Assembly (NCBI GenBank): GCA_018456245.1
Contig: JAGYHQ010000001.1
Coordinates: 86,860-134,692, forward strand
Source: Tenacibaculum sp.
Lineage (GTDB): Bacteria; Bacteroidota; Bacteroidia; Flavobacteriales; Flavobacteriaceae
DNA: 47,833 nt
Direction of reading: 5' to 3'
The notes beneath the pieces were generated by a model. That model saw nothing but the letters and a program-made list of their open reading frames with translations, was not told the DNA's origin and did not search any database. A program made the translations under genes and the position numbers. Shown piece by piece: positions 35,144 through 43,508 of the stretch (position 1 is its first letter; every line of letters begins with the position of its first letter).

Positions 35144-36490
35144 ATGAAAATAATAATAGCTGGTGCAGGAGATGTTGGCTTTCATTTAGCTAAATTGCTA
35201 TCCTACGAGTCACAAGACACTTATGTTATAGATACTAATGGCAAAAAATTAGACTATATTAACAACCATTTAGATGTTATAACTAAAAAAGGAGATGCAA
35301 CATCTATTAAATTATTGAAGGAAATAGGCGTTGATTCTGCTGATATTTTATTAGCAGTTACTGAGAGCCAAAACACCAACTTTACTGTTTCTGTAATCAG
35401 TAAGGCTTTAGGAGCAAAAAAAACTATTGCTAGAATTGATAATCCTGAATTTTTAAGCTCTAATGAACTTAATTTTAAAGATTTTGGGGTAGATTTTATG
35501 ATTTCTCCACAAGAATTAGCAGCCGAAGAAATAAAATTGTTATTACATCGGTCATCTTTTAATGACACCATTACTTTTGAAAATGGGCTTTTTAATGTAA
35601 TGGGAACTACACTTGGTTACAAATCTCCTATTTTAAATTTAACTGTAAGAGAGGTTAGAGAAAAATTTAAAATTGTTGATTTTATTACCATTGCCATTAA
35701 ACGTGAGGGGTGTACACAAACCATTATTCCTAGGGGAGATACTGAATATAAATTAAATGACCAAGTTTACTTTTCTGTACCAAATTATAGTATTGATAAG
35801 CTATACCCAATCATTGGGAAAGAGCATATTAATATTAAAAATGTAATGATTTTAGGAGGAAGTAATGTAGGTGAAAAAGCTGCAAGAAAGTTAGGGAATG
35901 ATAATTTTAGAGTTAAGTTAATTGAAATTAACAACGAAAAAGCCTTTACTCTTGCCGAAGAATTGCCTAACACATTAGTAATAAATGGAGACGGACATGA
36001 TATGGAACTTCTTGAAGAAGAAAATATTAGAGAGATGGATGCCTTTATTGCCGTTACTGGTAACTCAGAAATGAATATAATGTCTTGTTTAGTAGCAAAA
36101 TCAAAAGGAGTTAAAAAAACTGTAGCTTTGGTAGAAAATATGGATTACATTAACATATCACAAACCATTGGTATAGATACACTTATAAATAAAAAATTAA
36201 TTACAGCTAGTAGTATATTCCGTCATATACGTAGGGGTGAAATTTTAGCCTTGGCAAATTTAAATAATGTTGATGCCGAAGTTTTTGAATTTGAAGTACA
36301 AGAAGGAGCTAAGATAACTGAAAAACCAATTAGAGAATTAAACTTCCCTAGAGAAGCGGTTATTGGTGGAATTATACGTGATGGAAAAGGATTAACTTCT
36401 TTCGGAGATATACAAATTAAAGCAGGTGACCACGTAATTATATTTAGTTTACCTGAAGCAATACAAGACGTTGAAGAATTATTTAACTAA
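35144..36490 (+). CDS. trkA: Trk potassium uptake regulatory subunit TrkA
   Basis: A 448-aa cytoplasmic protein with two RCK repeats that binds nucleotide and gates the TrkH channel. First Rossmann motif IIIAGAGDVGFHLAKLL at the very start, with the acidic TYVIDTNG strand end; second at about residue 230 (MILGGSNVGEKAARKLG, LIEIN). TrkA_C domains follow each. I start at MKIIIAGAG because the preceding 13 codons lie at or before the predicted transcription start. The stop overlaps the trkH ATG by one base (TAATG at 36488-36492). Confidence 0.93.
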   Translation: MKIIIAGAGDVGFHLAKLLSYESQDTYVIDTNGKKLDYINNHLDVITKKGDATSIKLLKEIGVDSADILLAVTESQNTNFTVSVISKALGAKKTIARIDNPEFLSSNELNFKDFGVDFMISPQELAAEEIKLLLHRSSFNDTITFENGLFNVMGTTLGYKSPILNLTVREVREKFKIVDFITIAIKREGCTQTIIPRGDTEYKLNDQVYFSVPNYSIDKLYPIIGKEHINIKNVMILGGSNVGEKAARKLGNDNFRVKLIEINNEKAFTLAEELPNTLVINGDGHDMELLEEENIREMDAFIAVTGNSEMNIMSCLVAKSKGVKKTVALVENMDYINISQTIGIDTLINKKLITASSIFRHIRRGEILALANLNNVDAEVFEFEVQEGAKITEKPIRELNFPREAVIGGIIRDGKGLTSFGDIQIKAGDHVIIFSLPEAIQDVEELFN

Positions 36491-37989
36491 TGGGAAATTT
36501 AAACCTTAAATTAATTTATAGATTTTTAGGAATAACAGCTATTCTTAACGGATTGTTTATGTTTTCTGCCTTACCATTTAGTTGGTATTATAAAGAAAAT
36601 TCTTTTTCAGGAATATTTGGTGCAGGAGCAATCACTGTATTTATAGGATTGTTACTTTTCTTTATTAATAAGCCAAAATCTAAAAAATTACAAAAAAAAG
36701 AAGGGTACTTAATTGTAACGCTTGGGTGGTTAGTATTATCTTTCACTGGTATGTTACCTTATTTATTTACAGGGTCAATACAAAGTGTAACTGATGCCTT
36801 TTTTGAAACTATTTCTGGGTACTCAACAACAGGGTCTTCTATTTTAACCGATATAGAATCAATGCCAAAAGGTGTACTATTCTGGAGAAGTTGTACCCAT
36901 TGGATTGGTGGAATGGGAATAATAGTTTTAACCATTGCTATTTTACCTCTTTTAGGTATTGGAGGGATGCAGTTATTTATGGCAGAAGCCCCAGGACCAT
37001 CAGCCGATAAATTACACCCAAGAATTACTGATACTGCCAAACGTTTATGGTATATTTATGTAGGGTTAACTATATCAGAATTTTTGTTACTTAAAGTGGC
37101 AGGAATGAGTTGGTATGATGCTATAAATCATTCAATGGCAACGGTAAGTACTGGGGGATTTTCAACCAAAAATAGTAGTATTGCCCATTGGAACGACACC
37201 CCTGCAATTCAATATATAATTATTAGTTTTATGTTTATTGCTGGTACAAACTTTGTACTTACTTATTTTGCGTTAAAAGGAAAAATTAAAAAAGTATTTG
37301 AAAGTGAGGAATTCCGTTATTATTTCTTTGGAATATTAGCAATTTCTACACTAATTGCATCATTAGTTATTTTTAATCAAGACCCAAATTTAAAAACAAG
37401 CATTGAACATCCTATGGTTTTTGGAGAAGTAGAGAGTGCCTTTCGTCATTCACTATTCTCTGTAATATCAGTTGTTACTACAACAGGTTTTGTTTCGGCT
37501 GATTTTACAATGTGGAATTATTTTGTTACTGCAATTTTCTTCGCCTTGTTTTTTGTTGGTGGATCGGCTGGTTCAACATCTGGTGGGGTTAAAATTGTAC
37601 GTCATATAATACTACTGAAAAATAGTTTTTTAGAGTTTAAAAAATCTATACACCCTAATGCTATAATACCTGTTCGTTATGATATGAAGGCCGTAAACCA
37701 AAGTATTGTATTTAACATACTTTCTTTCTTCATTTTATATATGTTTATTTTTGTAATGGGTACCGTAGTACTTGCTATGTTAGGGTTAGACTTCCTTTCT
37801 GCCGTAGGAGCAACAGCCTCTTCATTAGGAAATATTGGTCCTGCACTTGGTAGTGTTAGCCCTGTTGATAATTTCTCACACCTATCAATAGGTGCAAAAT
37901 GGGTTTGTTCTTTCTTAATGCTTATTGGGCGTTTAGAATTATTTACCGTTCTTATTTTATTAACTCCTTTCTTTTGGAGGAAGAATTAA
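36490..37989 (+). CDS. trkH: Trk-type potassium channel subunit TrkH
   Basis: A 499-aa inner-membrane protein with many hydrophobic helices. The four pore loops are visible in order: YSTTGSSILTDI, ATVSTGGFSTKNSS, VVTTTGFVSADF and SSLGNIGPALGSV, the Gly at each filter position marking the selectivity filter. The conserved HWIGGMGIIVLTIAILPLLG follows the first pore loop. It is translationally coupled to trkA and takes up K+ with it. KtrB-like function is an alternative, since both share this fold; the TrkA partner with two RCK units favours Trk. Confidence 0.94.
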   Translation: MGNLNLKLIYRFLGITAILNGLFMFSALPFSWYYKENSFSGIFGAGAITVFIGLLLFFINKPKSKKLQKKEGYLIVTLGWLVLSFTGMLPYLFTGSIQSVTDAFFETISGYSTTGSSILTDIESMPKGVLFWRSCTHWIGGMGIIVLTIAILPLLGIGGMQLFMAEAPGPSADKLHPRITDTAKRLWYIYVGLTISEFLLLKVAGMSWYDAINHSMATVSTGGFSTKNSSIAHWNDTPAIQYIIISFMFIAGTNFVLTYFALKGKIKKVFESEEFRYYFFGILAISTLIASLVIFNQDPNLKTSIEHPMVFGEVESAFRHSLFSVISVVTTTGFVSADFTMWNYFVTAIFFALFFVGGSAGSTSGGVKIVRHIILLKNSFLEFKKSIHPNAIIPVRYDMKAVNQSIVFNILSFFILYMFIFVMGTVVLAMLGLDFLSAVGATASSLGNIGPALGSVSPVDNFSHLSIGAKWVCSFLMLIGRLELFTVLILLTPFFWRKN

Positions 37990-38048
37990 ATGTTTATTAC
38001 GTATATTTACGTGATGTGTGTAATTTAAACTAAAATCAAAGAATCAAT

Positions 38049-39287
38049 ATGCCGAAAATTAATCCATTTAAACCTAACCATCCTGTTTCGCCAGGAATGT
38101 TTGCAGGAAGACTTGAAGAAATTAGACATTTAGAAAAAGGTCTTTGGCAAACAAAGAATGGACACCCAAATAACTTTTTAGTAACAGGAGAAAGAGGAAT
38201 AGGTAAATCATCATTATTACAACTGATAAAGTACTTCGCTAATGGAGATATAGAAAGCAGTTATGGAGTGAATTTTAATTTTGTGACTGTTAATTTGGTA
38301 ATATCACATAAAACAAACTTAAATAGTGCTGTTAAATTAATTGACCGAATTCTAAAAAGAGAGTTAGGAAAAGTTGAGAAAATAAGGAGTTTTTTAGAAT
38401 CTACATGGGATTTTGTTCAACGATTAAAGATTCTGGATTCTGGAATCGAATCTACAGTTCAAAATAGTGAAATTGACATTCTGATTGATGATTTTGCTTA
38501 TTCATTATCTGAAACATGTAAAAGAATATCTAATAAAGAAGACGGAACGAGATTAAAAGATGGTATAATTTTTTTCATAGATGAAGCTGACAATACTTGT
38601 GAAAATCTTCATTTAGGTTATTTGATAAAAGCTGTAACAGAATTACTAGTTCAATATGAATGTCATAATGTTATGTTTATAGTTGCTGGGTTACCTGATG
38701 TGATCGACAAATTATCAAATTCACACCCTTCATCAATCAGAATATTTAATCATTTAATAATAAAGGAATTGTCACCAAGCGATAGACATTATGTAGTTGA
38801 AAGAGGAATTGAAAAAGGAAATGAAATTAACGAAGAAATAACTAAAATTACTTCAAAGGCAAAAAATTTAATTTCTACTTTGTCAGAAGGTTATCCTCAT
38901 TTTATACAACAATTTTCGTATTCAGCTTTTGACTATAATTCTGATGGTGAAATTGATGAAGATGATGTTACTGGAGGTGCTTTTGGTAAAGGAGGAGCAT
39001 TGGATGAAATAGGAACTAGATATTATCATAGTGCTTATAATGAACAAATAAAATCGGATGATTATAGAGAGGTTCTTTCTATTATGTCCAATAGCATGAA
39101 TTCCTGGATTAAAAAAAGTGACATTCTCAAAGAATTTTCTGGAGCAGATTATATTGTTACTGATGCTCTAAAAGCTTTAACTTCAAGGAAAATCATATTG
39201 AAAAACCCATCCAAGAGAGGTGAATATAGATTGCAACAAAGAGGATTTGCTCTTTGGATTAAAATGTTTGGAGAAAGAAAAAAATAA
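38049..39287 (+). CDS. Orphan AAA-family ATPase (Orc1/Cdc6-like) with an EF-hand-like loop
   Basis: A 412-aa protein beginning NPFKPNHPVSPGMFAGR, then Walker A GERGIGKSS (47-55), Walker B IIFFIDEAD (173-181), a sensor-like VMFIVAGLPDV (208-218), and a C-terminal winged-helix-like part (MNSWIKKSDILKEF, ITALTSR-type DALKALTSRKIIL). Residues 295-306 read DYNSDGEIDEDD, which meets the EF-hand calcium-loop spacing except for Asp at position 12. Related stand-alone ATPases sit in accessory regions and their role is unknown. It seems to use Leu CTT/CTG and other less AT-rich codons more than its neighbours, hinting at transfer. A structured non-coding element follows. Confidence 0.75.
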   Translation: MPKINPFKPNHPVSPGMFAGRLEEIRHLEKGLWQTKNGHPNNFLVTGERGIGKSSLLQLIKYFANGDIESSYGVNFNFVTVNLVISHKTNLNSAVKLIDRILKRELGKVEKIRSFLESTWDFVQRLKILDSGIESTVQNSEIDILIDDFAYSLSETCKRISNKEDGTRLKDGIIFFIDEADNTCENLHLGYLIKAVTELLVQYECHNVMFIVAGLPDVIDKLSNSHPSSIRIFNHLIIKELSPSDRHYVVERGIEKGNEINEEITKITSKAKNLISTLSEGYPHFIQQFSYSAFDYNSDGEIDEDDVTGGAFGKGGALDEIGTRYYHSAYNEQIKSDDYREVLSIMSNSMNSWIKKSDILKEFSGADYIVTDALKALTSRKIILKNPSKRGEYRLQQRGFALWIKMFGERKK

Positions 39288-39494
39288 AACAACACACAAC
39301 ACGGTGTATAAGCAATATCGGGTCAAATGCTTAATCTAAAGTTAGTGCATTTAACCCGCCAAACTTTATTTCTAATTTTTTAGTAAATTTGAAAAATTAA
39401 AACAAGGTTTGGCTAAGTTTAATACTGAAATTAAAGATTTCGTTTTTAATCCGCTACTGTTCATACACTAAACCGCCGTCCGTCACATAAAAAA
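39288..39494. repeat. Structured non-coding element downstream of the AAA ATPase gene
   Basis: A 207-base gap starting with ACAACACACAACACGGTGTATA. It holds nested inverted repeats: inner arms 39319-39330 (CGGGTCAAATGC) and 39347-39358 (GCATTTAACCCG), differing at one wobble position; outer arms roughly 39304-39314 (GTGTATAAGCA) and 39458-39468 (TGTTCATACAC). It is more GC-rich than other gaps here. Openings of this kind recur beside accessory genes in Bacteroidetes genomes as I remember them. It could be a cassette-end (attC-like) or MITE-like element. Confidence 0.5.
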
Positions 39495-40841
39495 CTAAAC
39501 TTTCAATTCTTCAAAATTAAAACCACCATAATTTCCTGAACTCATAAATAATACTGCTGTATTTTCTAAATTTTGGCTTAACAAAAATTCTTTAAACTCT
39601 GTTGGGTTGGTGTAAATAATTAAATCATCTCTTTTAAAAGCATCGGCAATCTGTTCTTTTGAAACTTCATCAAGTCTTTTAATTTTTACTGCATCAGGAG
39701 AATAGAATACAACTGCTTTATCAGCCTTATCTAATGCTCCTTTGTATTCTTGTAAAAAATTAGAATTTAAACTGCTATACGTATGCAATTCTAAACAAGC
39801 TAATAATGTTCTGTTTTTATATTGGTTTTTAACTGCCTCGGTGGTAGCTTTTACTTTACTTGGGCTGTGTGCAAAATCTTTAAAAACAACAGTTGAATTA
39901 TTTTCTGCAATTTTTTCTAAACGTTTACTCGCCCCTTTAAAACTTGCAATAGCCTCGTAAAAATCTTCTTCATCAATTCCTACACATTGGCAAATCCATT
40001 TTGCCCCTGCAATATTTTGTAAATTATGTCTCCCAAAAACTTCTAAAGGTAAATTCCCCTCTAAGGTTACTAAATATGTTATACCGTAATCAATAAAATA
40101 ATCGGGTGTTTTATATGGATATTTTTTAATAGTATGTTCACTCTCCTCTACTACTTTTTTTACCATTAAATCCTCTTCATTATAAACCATTATTCCACCA
40201 TTAATAAGCGAATTTGTAAAAATTGAAAACTGTTCAACATAATTTTCAAACGTTGGAAATACATTAATATGATCCCAAGCAATACCACTTATAAGTGCAA
40301 TATTTGGTTTGTATAAATGAAATTTTGGAGTTCTATCAATAGGAGAACTTAAATATTCATCACCCTCTAAAATAATAAAATCATTTTCTTCGGTTAAATG
40401 CACCATTGTTTCAAATCCGTCTAATTGAGCACCTACCATATAGTCAACCTCTTTATCATGGTAATTCAGCACATGTAAAATCATAGAGGTAATTGTAGTT
40501 TTTCCGTGTGAACCACCAATTACAACACGAGTTTTATTTTTTGATTGCTCGTATAAAAACTCAGGATATGAATAAATTTTAAGCCCTAATTCTTGTGCCT
40601 TTTTAAGCTCTGGGTTATCTTCCTTTGCATGCATTCCTAAAATAATTACATCTAAATCTGACGTTATTTTATTAGGAAACCACCCAAATTCTTCGGGTAA
40701 TAGTCCGTATTTTTTTAAACGAGATTTAGACGGATCATGAATTACATCATCACTCCCCGTAACTTTATACCCTTTATTATGCAGTGCAATAGCAAGGTTG
40801 TGCATTGCACTTCCTCCAATAGCTATAAAATGAATATTCAT
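39495..40841 (-). CDS. mpl: Mpl-like UDP-N-acetylmuramate:tripeptide ligase
   Basis: A 448-aa Mur-ligase-fold enzyme, expected to attach recycled L-Ala-gamma-D-Glu-meso-Dap to UDP-MurNAc and return wall peptides to peptidoglycan synthesis. The N-terminal Rossmann part HFIAIGGSAMHNLAIAL (the GGSAM form typical of Mpl, not the MurC GIGGIGM) is followed by ATP-binding GGSHGKTTITSMI, ILEGDEYLSSPIDRTPKF, IAWDHINVFPTF and the C-terminal FKDFAHSPSKVKATTEA and YNPHSY-like region. Its own promoter follows the rpmE2 terminator. Confidence 0.85.
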   Translation of the reverse strand: MNIHFIAIGGSAMHNLAIALHNKGYKVTGSDDVIHDPSKSRLKKYGLLPEEFGWFPNKITSDLDVIILGMHAKEDNPELKKAQELGLKIYSYPEFLYEQSKNKTRVVIGGSHGKTTITSMILHVLNYHDKEVDYMVGAQLDGFETMVHLTEENDFIILEGDEYLSSPIDRTPKFHLYKPNIALISGIAWDHINVFPTFENYVEQFSIFTNSLINGGIMVYNEEDLMVKKVVEESEHTIKKYPYKTPDYFIDYGITYLVTLEGNLPLEVFGRHNLQNIAGAKWICQCVGIDEEDFYEAIASFKGASKRLEKIAENNSTVVFKDFAHSPSKVKATTEAVKNQYKNRTLLACLELHTYSSLNSNFLQEYKGALDKADKAVVFYSPDAVKIKRLDEVSKEQIADAFKRDDLIIYTNPTEFKEFLLSQNLENTAVLFMSSGNYGGFNFEELKV

Positions 40842-40873
40842 ATAACTTGTATTTTCTAATTAAAATGTTTAAC

Positions 40874-40881
40874 CAAAGGTA
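40874..40881 (-). promoter_or_regulatory. Promoter -7 element of mpl
   Basis: TACCTTTG on the minus strand, 32 bases before the mpl start and directly after the T run of the rpmE2 terminator. No -33 TTG at the usual spacing. Confidence 0.6.
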
Positions 40882-40912
40882 AAAAAAAAGCTCTTACAAA
40901 ATGTAAGAGCTT
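40881..40912 (-). terminator. Intrinsic terminator after rpmE2
   Basis: A perfect 11-bp stem (40888-40898 with 40902-40912, AAGCTCTTACA) with a 3-base loop and a run of T on the minus strand. It is 22 bases past the rpmE2 stop. Confidence 0.9.
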
Positions 40913-40934
40913 GGTATATTTTGTTTCAAATAAA

Positions 40935-41186
40935 CTATTTTTTAAATTTAGCGTATTTACTTTTAAATTTATCAATACGTCCTGCAGTATCAACCAATTT
41001 AGATTTACCTGTGTAAAATGGGTGAGATGTACGAGAAATCTCTAATTTAATTAATGGGTATTCAACACCATCAACTTCAATAGTATCTTTTGTATTTGCT
41101 GTTGAACGAGTTAAAAATACGTCATCGTTAGACATATCTTTAAATGCTACCATTCTATAATTTTCTGGATGTATTCCTTTTTTCAT
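40935..41186 (-). CDS. rpmE2: 50S ribosomal protein L31, type B (zinc-free)
   Basis: An 83-aa L31 bridging the subunits at the central protuberance. It begins [20 protein letters not shown] and has the type-[37 protein letters not shown] and ends KYAKFKK. The CxxC of zinc-type L31 is absent. In many bacteria type B is the zinc-starvation copy, but here it is a monocistronic gene with a consensus promoter, so it is probably the standard L31. The leader of about 100 bases could carry autoregulation. Confidence 0.96.
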   Translation of the reverse strand: MKKGIHPENYRMVAFKDMSNDDVFLTRSTANTKDTIEVDGVEYPLIKLEISRTSHPFYTGKSKLVDTAGRIDKFKSKYAKFKK

Positions 41187-41291
41187 CTTAATAAACTTTT
41201 AAATCTTTTTTATACTTGAATTTGTTTTAAATTGGTAAGATTAAAAACGCCTTCGAATAAATCAAAAACCTGCAATGGCTAATTGAGGTCG

Positions 41292-41322
41292 CAAATTTAA
41301 TCTATTTTTTTTAATTTACAAA
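41292..41322 (-). promoter_or_regulatory. Promoter of rpmE2
   Basis: On the minus strand, TTTG (41322-41319), a 19-base spacer and TAAATTTG (41299-41292) match the consensus. The start would be near 41285, leaving a leader of about 100 bases. Confidence 0.83.
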
Positions 41323-41382
41323 CAAATAATTTGCTTTATTTGTAGTGTGAAATGAATCATATAATTTTTTATACCCAAAAAT

Positions 41383-42426
41383 ATGACACTTTTAAAACAA
41401 ATAACAAGCATTTTAGTAATTTTAATTACATTAATTTCTTGTAGTAAAAATGATTATAAGTTTAAAATAGAGACTCCTAAAAAAACTACATTAGGAAAAA
41501 AAGAAACAATATCTTTTAAACAAACCCAAGGAGATAAAATTGACAGCGTTAACATATACGTTAACGGAAAACTTATTACCAAAAACAATACATTTACTTT
41601 TAATACTTTAAATTACGGAGTAGGAAAATATAACATAACTGCACTCGCATTTACACCTAATGAAGTAAAAAAAGTAAAAAATTATATTGAAGTTTTTGCA
41701 GATACAGCTCCTACCCTATATTCTTACAAGATTGTAAATGTTTATCCGCACGATAAAAACGCCTTTACACAAGGATTAGAATATTATAACGGATTTTTAT
41801 ACGAAACCACAGGACGTCACGGAAAATCTTGGTTACGAAAAGTGAACTTAAAAACAGGAGAAATACTTAAACAAACCGATTTGCCTAAAGAATATTTTGG
41901 TGAAGGAATGACTATTTTTAATAATAAAATACATTGGTTAACTTGGCAAAAAGGAAAAGGTTTTGTTTACAACCTATCTAACTTTAAAAATATAGGAGAA
42001 TTTAAATATAATAAGAGTATTGAAGGCTGGGGATTAACGCATAACAGTACACATCTTATAAAATCTGACGGATCTAATAAAATTTGGTTTTTAAATCCTG
42101 AAACTCTTAAAGAGGAATATTACATTCAGGCATATACAAACAAACTTTCATTAGAGCAATTAAATGAATTAGAGCTTATTAACGGTAAAATATATGCTAA
42201 TTATTGGCAGAAACCTTTAATTGCGATTATAAATCCTAAAAACGGAGTTGTTGAAGGAATTATTAACCTTACAGGTTTAGTAAAAGAAATGGAAAAAACA
42301 CAAAAATTAGTTGACCAAGATGAAGTACTTAACGGAATTGCTTTTGATGTTAAAAACAACCGTATTTTCGTTACAGGAAAACACTGGGGTAAATTATTTG
42401 AAATTGAATTAGTTAAAAATAACTAA
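41383..42426 (+). CDS. Glutaminyl-peptide cyclotransferase (glutamine cyclotransferase family) lipoprotein
   Basis: A 347-aa lipoprotein (MTLLKQITSILVILITLISC, Cys at 20) that should turn N-terminal Gln of exported proteins into pyroglutamate. After a beta-rich, Ig-like N-terminal region (about 25-105), the five-bladed propeller typical of plant/bacterial enzymes starts at VNVYPHDKNAFTQGLEYYNG, with YETTGRHGKSWLRKVNL, EYFGEGMTIFNNKIHWLTW, NKSIEGWGLTHN, DGSNKIWFLNPET and DEVLNGIAFDVKNNRIFVTGKHW. The enzyme is common in Bacteroidetes, where many exported proteins start with Gln after signal cleavage (compare the SusC FA-Q site here). Confidence 0.9.
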   Translation: MTLLKQITSILVILITLISCSKNDYKFKIETPKKTTLGKKETISFKQTQGDKIDSVNIYVNGKLITKNNTFTFNTLNYGVGKYNITALAFTPNEVKKVKNYIEVFADTAPTLYSYKIVNVYPHDKNAFTQGLEYYNGFLYETTGRHGKSWLRKVNLKTGEILKQTDLPKEYFGEGMTIFNNKIHWLTWQKGKGFVYNLSNFKNIGEFKYNKSIEGWGLTHNSTHLIKSDGSNKIWFLNPETLKEEYYIQAYTNKLSLEQLNELELINGKIYANYWQKPLIAIINPKNGVVEGIINLTGLVKEMEKTQKLVDQDEVLNGIAFDVKNNRIFVTGKHWGKLFEIELVKNN

Positions 42427-42436
42427 TTAAACTTAA

Positions 42437-42486
42437 TAGCAACATCTTCAGTATTTCTACAATTAAGAATACTGAAGATATTGCTA
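42437..42486. terminator. Long hairpin between convergent genes
   Basis: Arms 42437-42458 and 42466-42486 (TAGCAACATCTTCAGTATT... and its near-complement) pair over about 20 positions with one mismatch and one extra base. It lies between the cyclotransferase stop and the end of the small membrane protein gene. No long T run follows on either strand, so it may act as a weak bidirectional terminator or as 3'-end protection. Confidence 0.6.
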
Positions 42487-42495
42487 AACATAATA

Positions 42496-42690
42496 TTATT
42501 CCTGCTCTTCCTCTGATTTATAATACCTAAACACTCCCACAACAATCATTAAAGCCCATAAACCTCTGTAAACCCAAGAGCTTACTTTTGACCCAAGAAA
42601 ATCTATAGTATCACCATCATTTACAAGGCTATACCCTATTACAAAAACACCTATTATCGGAAGAACTAATTTAGTTATATCTCTATTCAT
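42496..42690 (-). CDS. Small two-helix membrane protein, unknown function
   Basis: A 64-aa protein: MNRDITKLVLPIIGVFVIGY forms a first membrane helix, a short DGDTIDFLG loop follows, then WVYRGLWALMIVVGVFRYY as a second helix, and an acidic tail (KSEEEQE). No family is recognised. It has a plausible start ATG and a promoter element 29 bases upstream, and stands alone between convergent and divergent neighbours, which supports a real gene. Confidence 0.7.
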   Translation of the reverse strand: MNRDITKLVLPIIGVFVIGYSLVNDGDTIDFLGSKVSSWVYRGLWALMIVVGVFRYYKSEEEQE

Positions 42691-42718
42691 CTTTATTTTA
42701 TTTTTATATAAACTTCGG

Positions 42719-42726
42719 CAAAGTTA
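42719..42726 (-). promoter_or_regulatory. Promoter -7 element of the small membrane protein gene
   Basis: TAACTTTG on the minus strand, 29 bases before the start codon; no -33 TTG recognised. Confidence 0.5.
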
Positions 42727-42769
42727 ACCTTATTACTTTTATTTTACCACTTTTTCTGTTTATTTTACT

Positions 42770-42777
42770 TAAATTTG
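42770..42777 (+). promoter_or_regulatory. Promoter -7 element of the SDR-SprT-manC group
   Basis: TAAATTTG matches TAnnTTTG, 22 bases before the SDR ATG; no -33 TTG recognised. Confidence 0.5.
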
Positions 42778-42798
42778 GTTAATATTTAAATATAATTA

Positions 42799-43479
42799 AT
42801 GAAAAATATTGTAATTACAGGAACAAGTAGAGGAATAGGATTTCAGCTTGCTAAACTATTCGCTAATGCTGGTCATAAGGTATTAGCTTTATCAAGAAAT
42901 ACTAAACTATTAGATGATATTAATCATAAAAATATTACAAATATTTCTGCAGATATTTCTAACCCAAATGATATAAAAAAAGTAATTGATTTTATTAATA
43001 ATGAATGGAAAAAAGTTGATATACTAATAAATAACGCAGGAAAATTAATAAATAAACCTTTTAAAGAATTATCTACTAATGATTTTTTAGAAGTATATAA
43101 AGTTAATGTTTTTGCCGTTGCTGAGCTAACAAAAAACATAATACCATTTATGAAATGTGGCGGACACGTTGTTACTATCAGTTCAATGGGAGGAATTCAA
43201 GGGAGTATGAAATTTGCAGGATTATCGGCTTACAGTTCTTCAAAAGGTGCAGTTATTACCTTATCTGAAGTATTAGCCGAAGAACACAAAGAACAACAAA
43301 TTGCATTTAATGTTTTGGCTTTGGGTGCAGTTCAAACCGAAATGTTAGAAGAGGCATTTCCCGGTTATAAAGCTCCTTTATCAGCAGAAGAAATGGCAAA
43401 CTATATTTTTGATTTTGCCTTAACAGGAAACAAATATTACAACGGAAAAGTATTACAAGTTGCAAATACAACTCCGTAA
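42799..43479 (+). CDS. Short-chain dehydrogenase/reductase family protein
   Basis: A 226-aa NAD(P)-dependent oxidoreductase of the classical SDR type. Cofactor motif TGTSRGIGFQLAKLF near the start, NNAGKLINKPF (structural NNAG), the catalytic Ser in TISSMGGIQG, and YSSSKGA with catalytic Tyr and Lys. Substrate cannot be inferred. It starts a same-strand group with the SprT-like gene 29 bases downstream and mannose-1-phosphate guanylyltransferase after that. Confidence 0.9.
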   Translation: MKNIVITGTSRGIGFQLAKLFANAGHKVLALSRNTKLLDDINHKNITNISADISNPNDIKKVIDFINNEWKKVDILINNAGKLINKPFKELSTNDFLEVYKVNVFAVAELTKNIIPFMKCGGHVVTISSMGGIQGSMKFAGLSAYSSSKGAVITLSEVLAEEHKEQQIAFNVLALGAVQTEMLEEAFPGYKAPLSAEEMANYIFDFALTGNKYYNGKVLQVANTTP

Positions 43480-43508
43480 AACAGTCATTAAACTAAATTA
43501 TAAAATTT

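Noticed and set aside
39288..39494. Integron attC site as a firm call
   Set aside because: The inverted arms are suggestive, but I could not identify a convincing RYYYAAC/GTTRRRY core pair, and no integrase is in the window.
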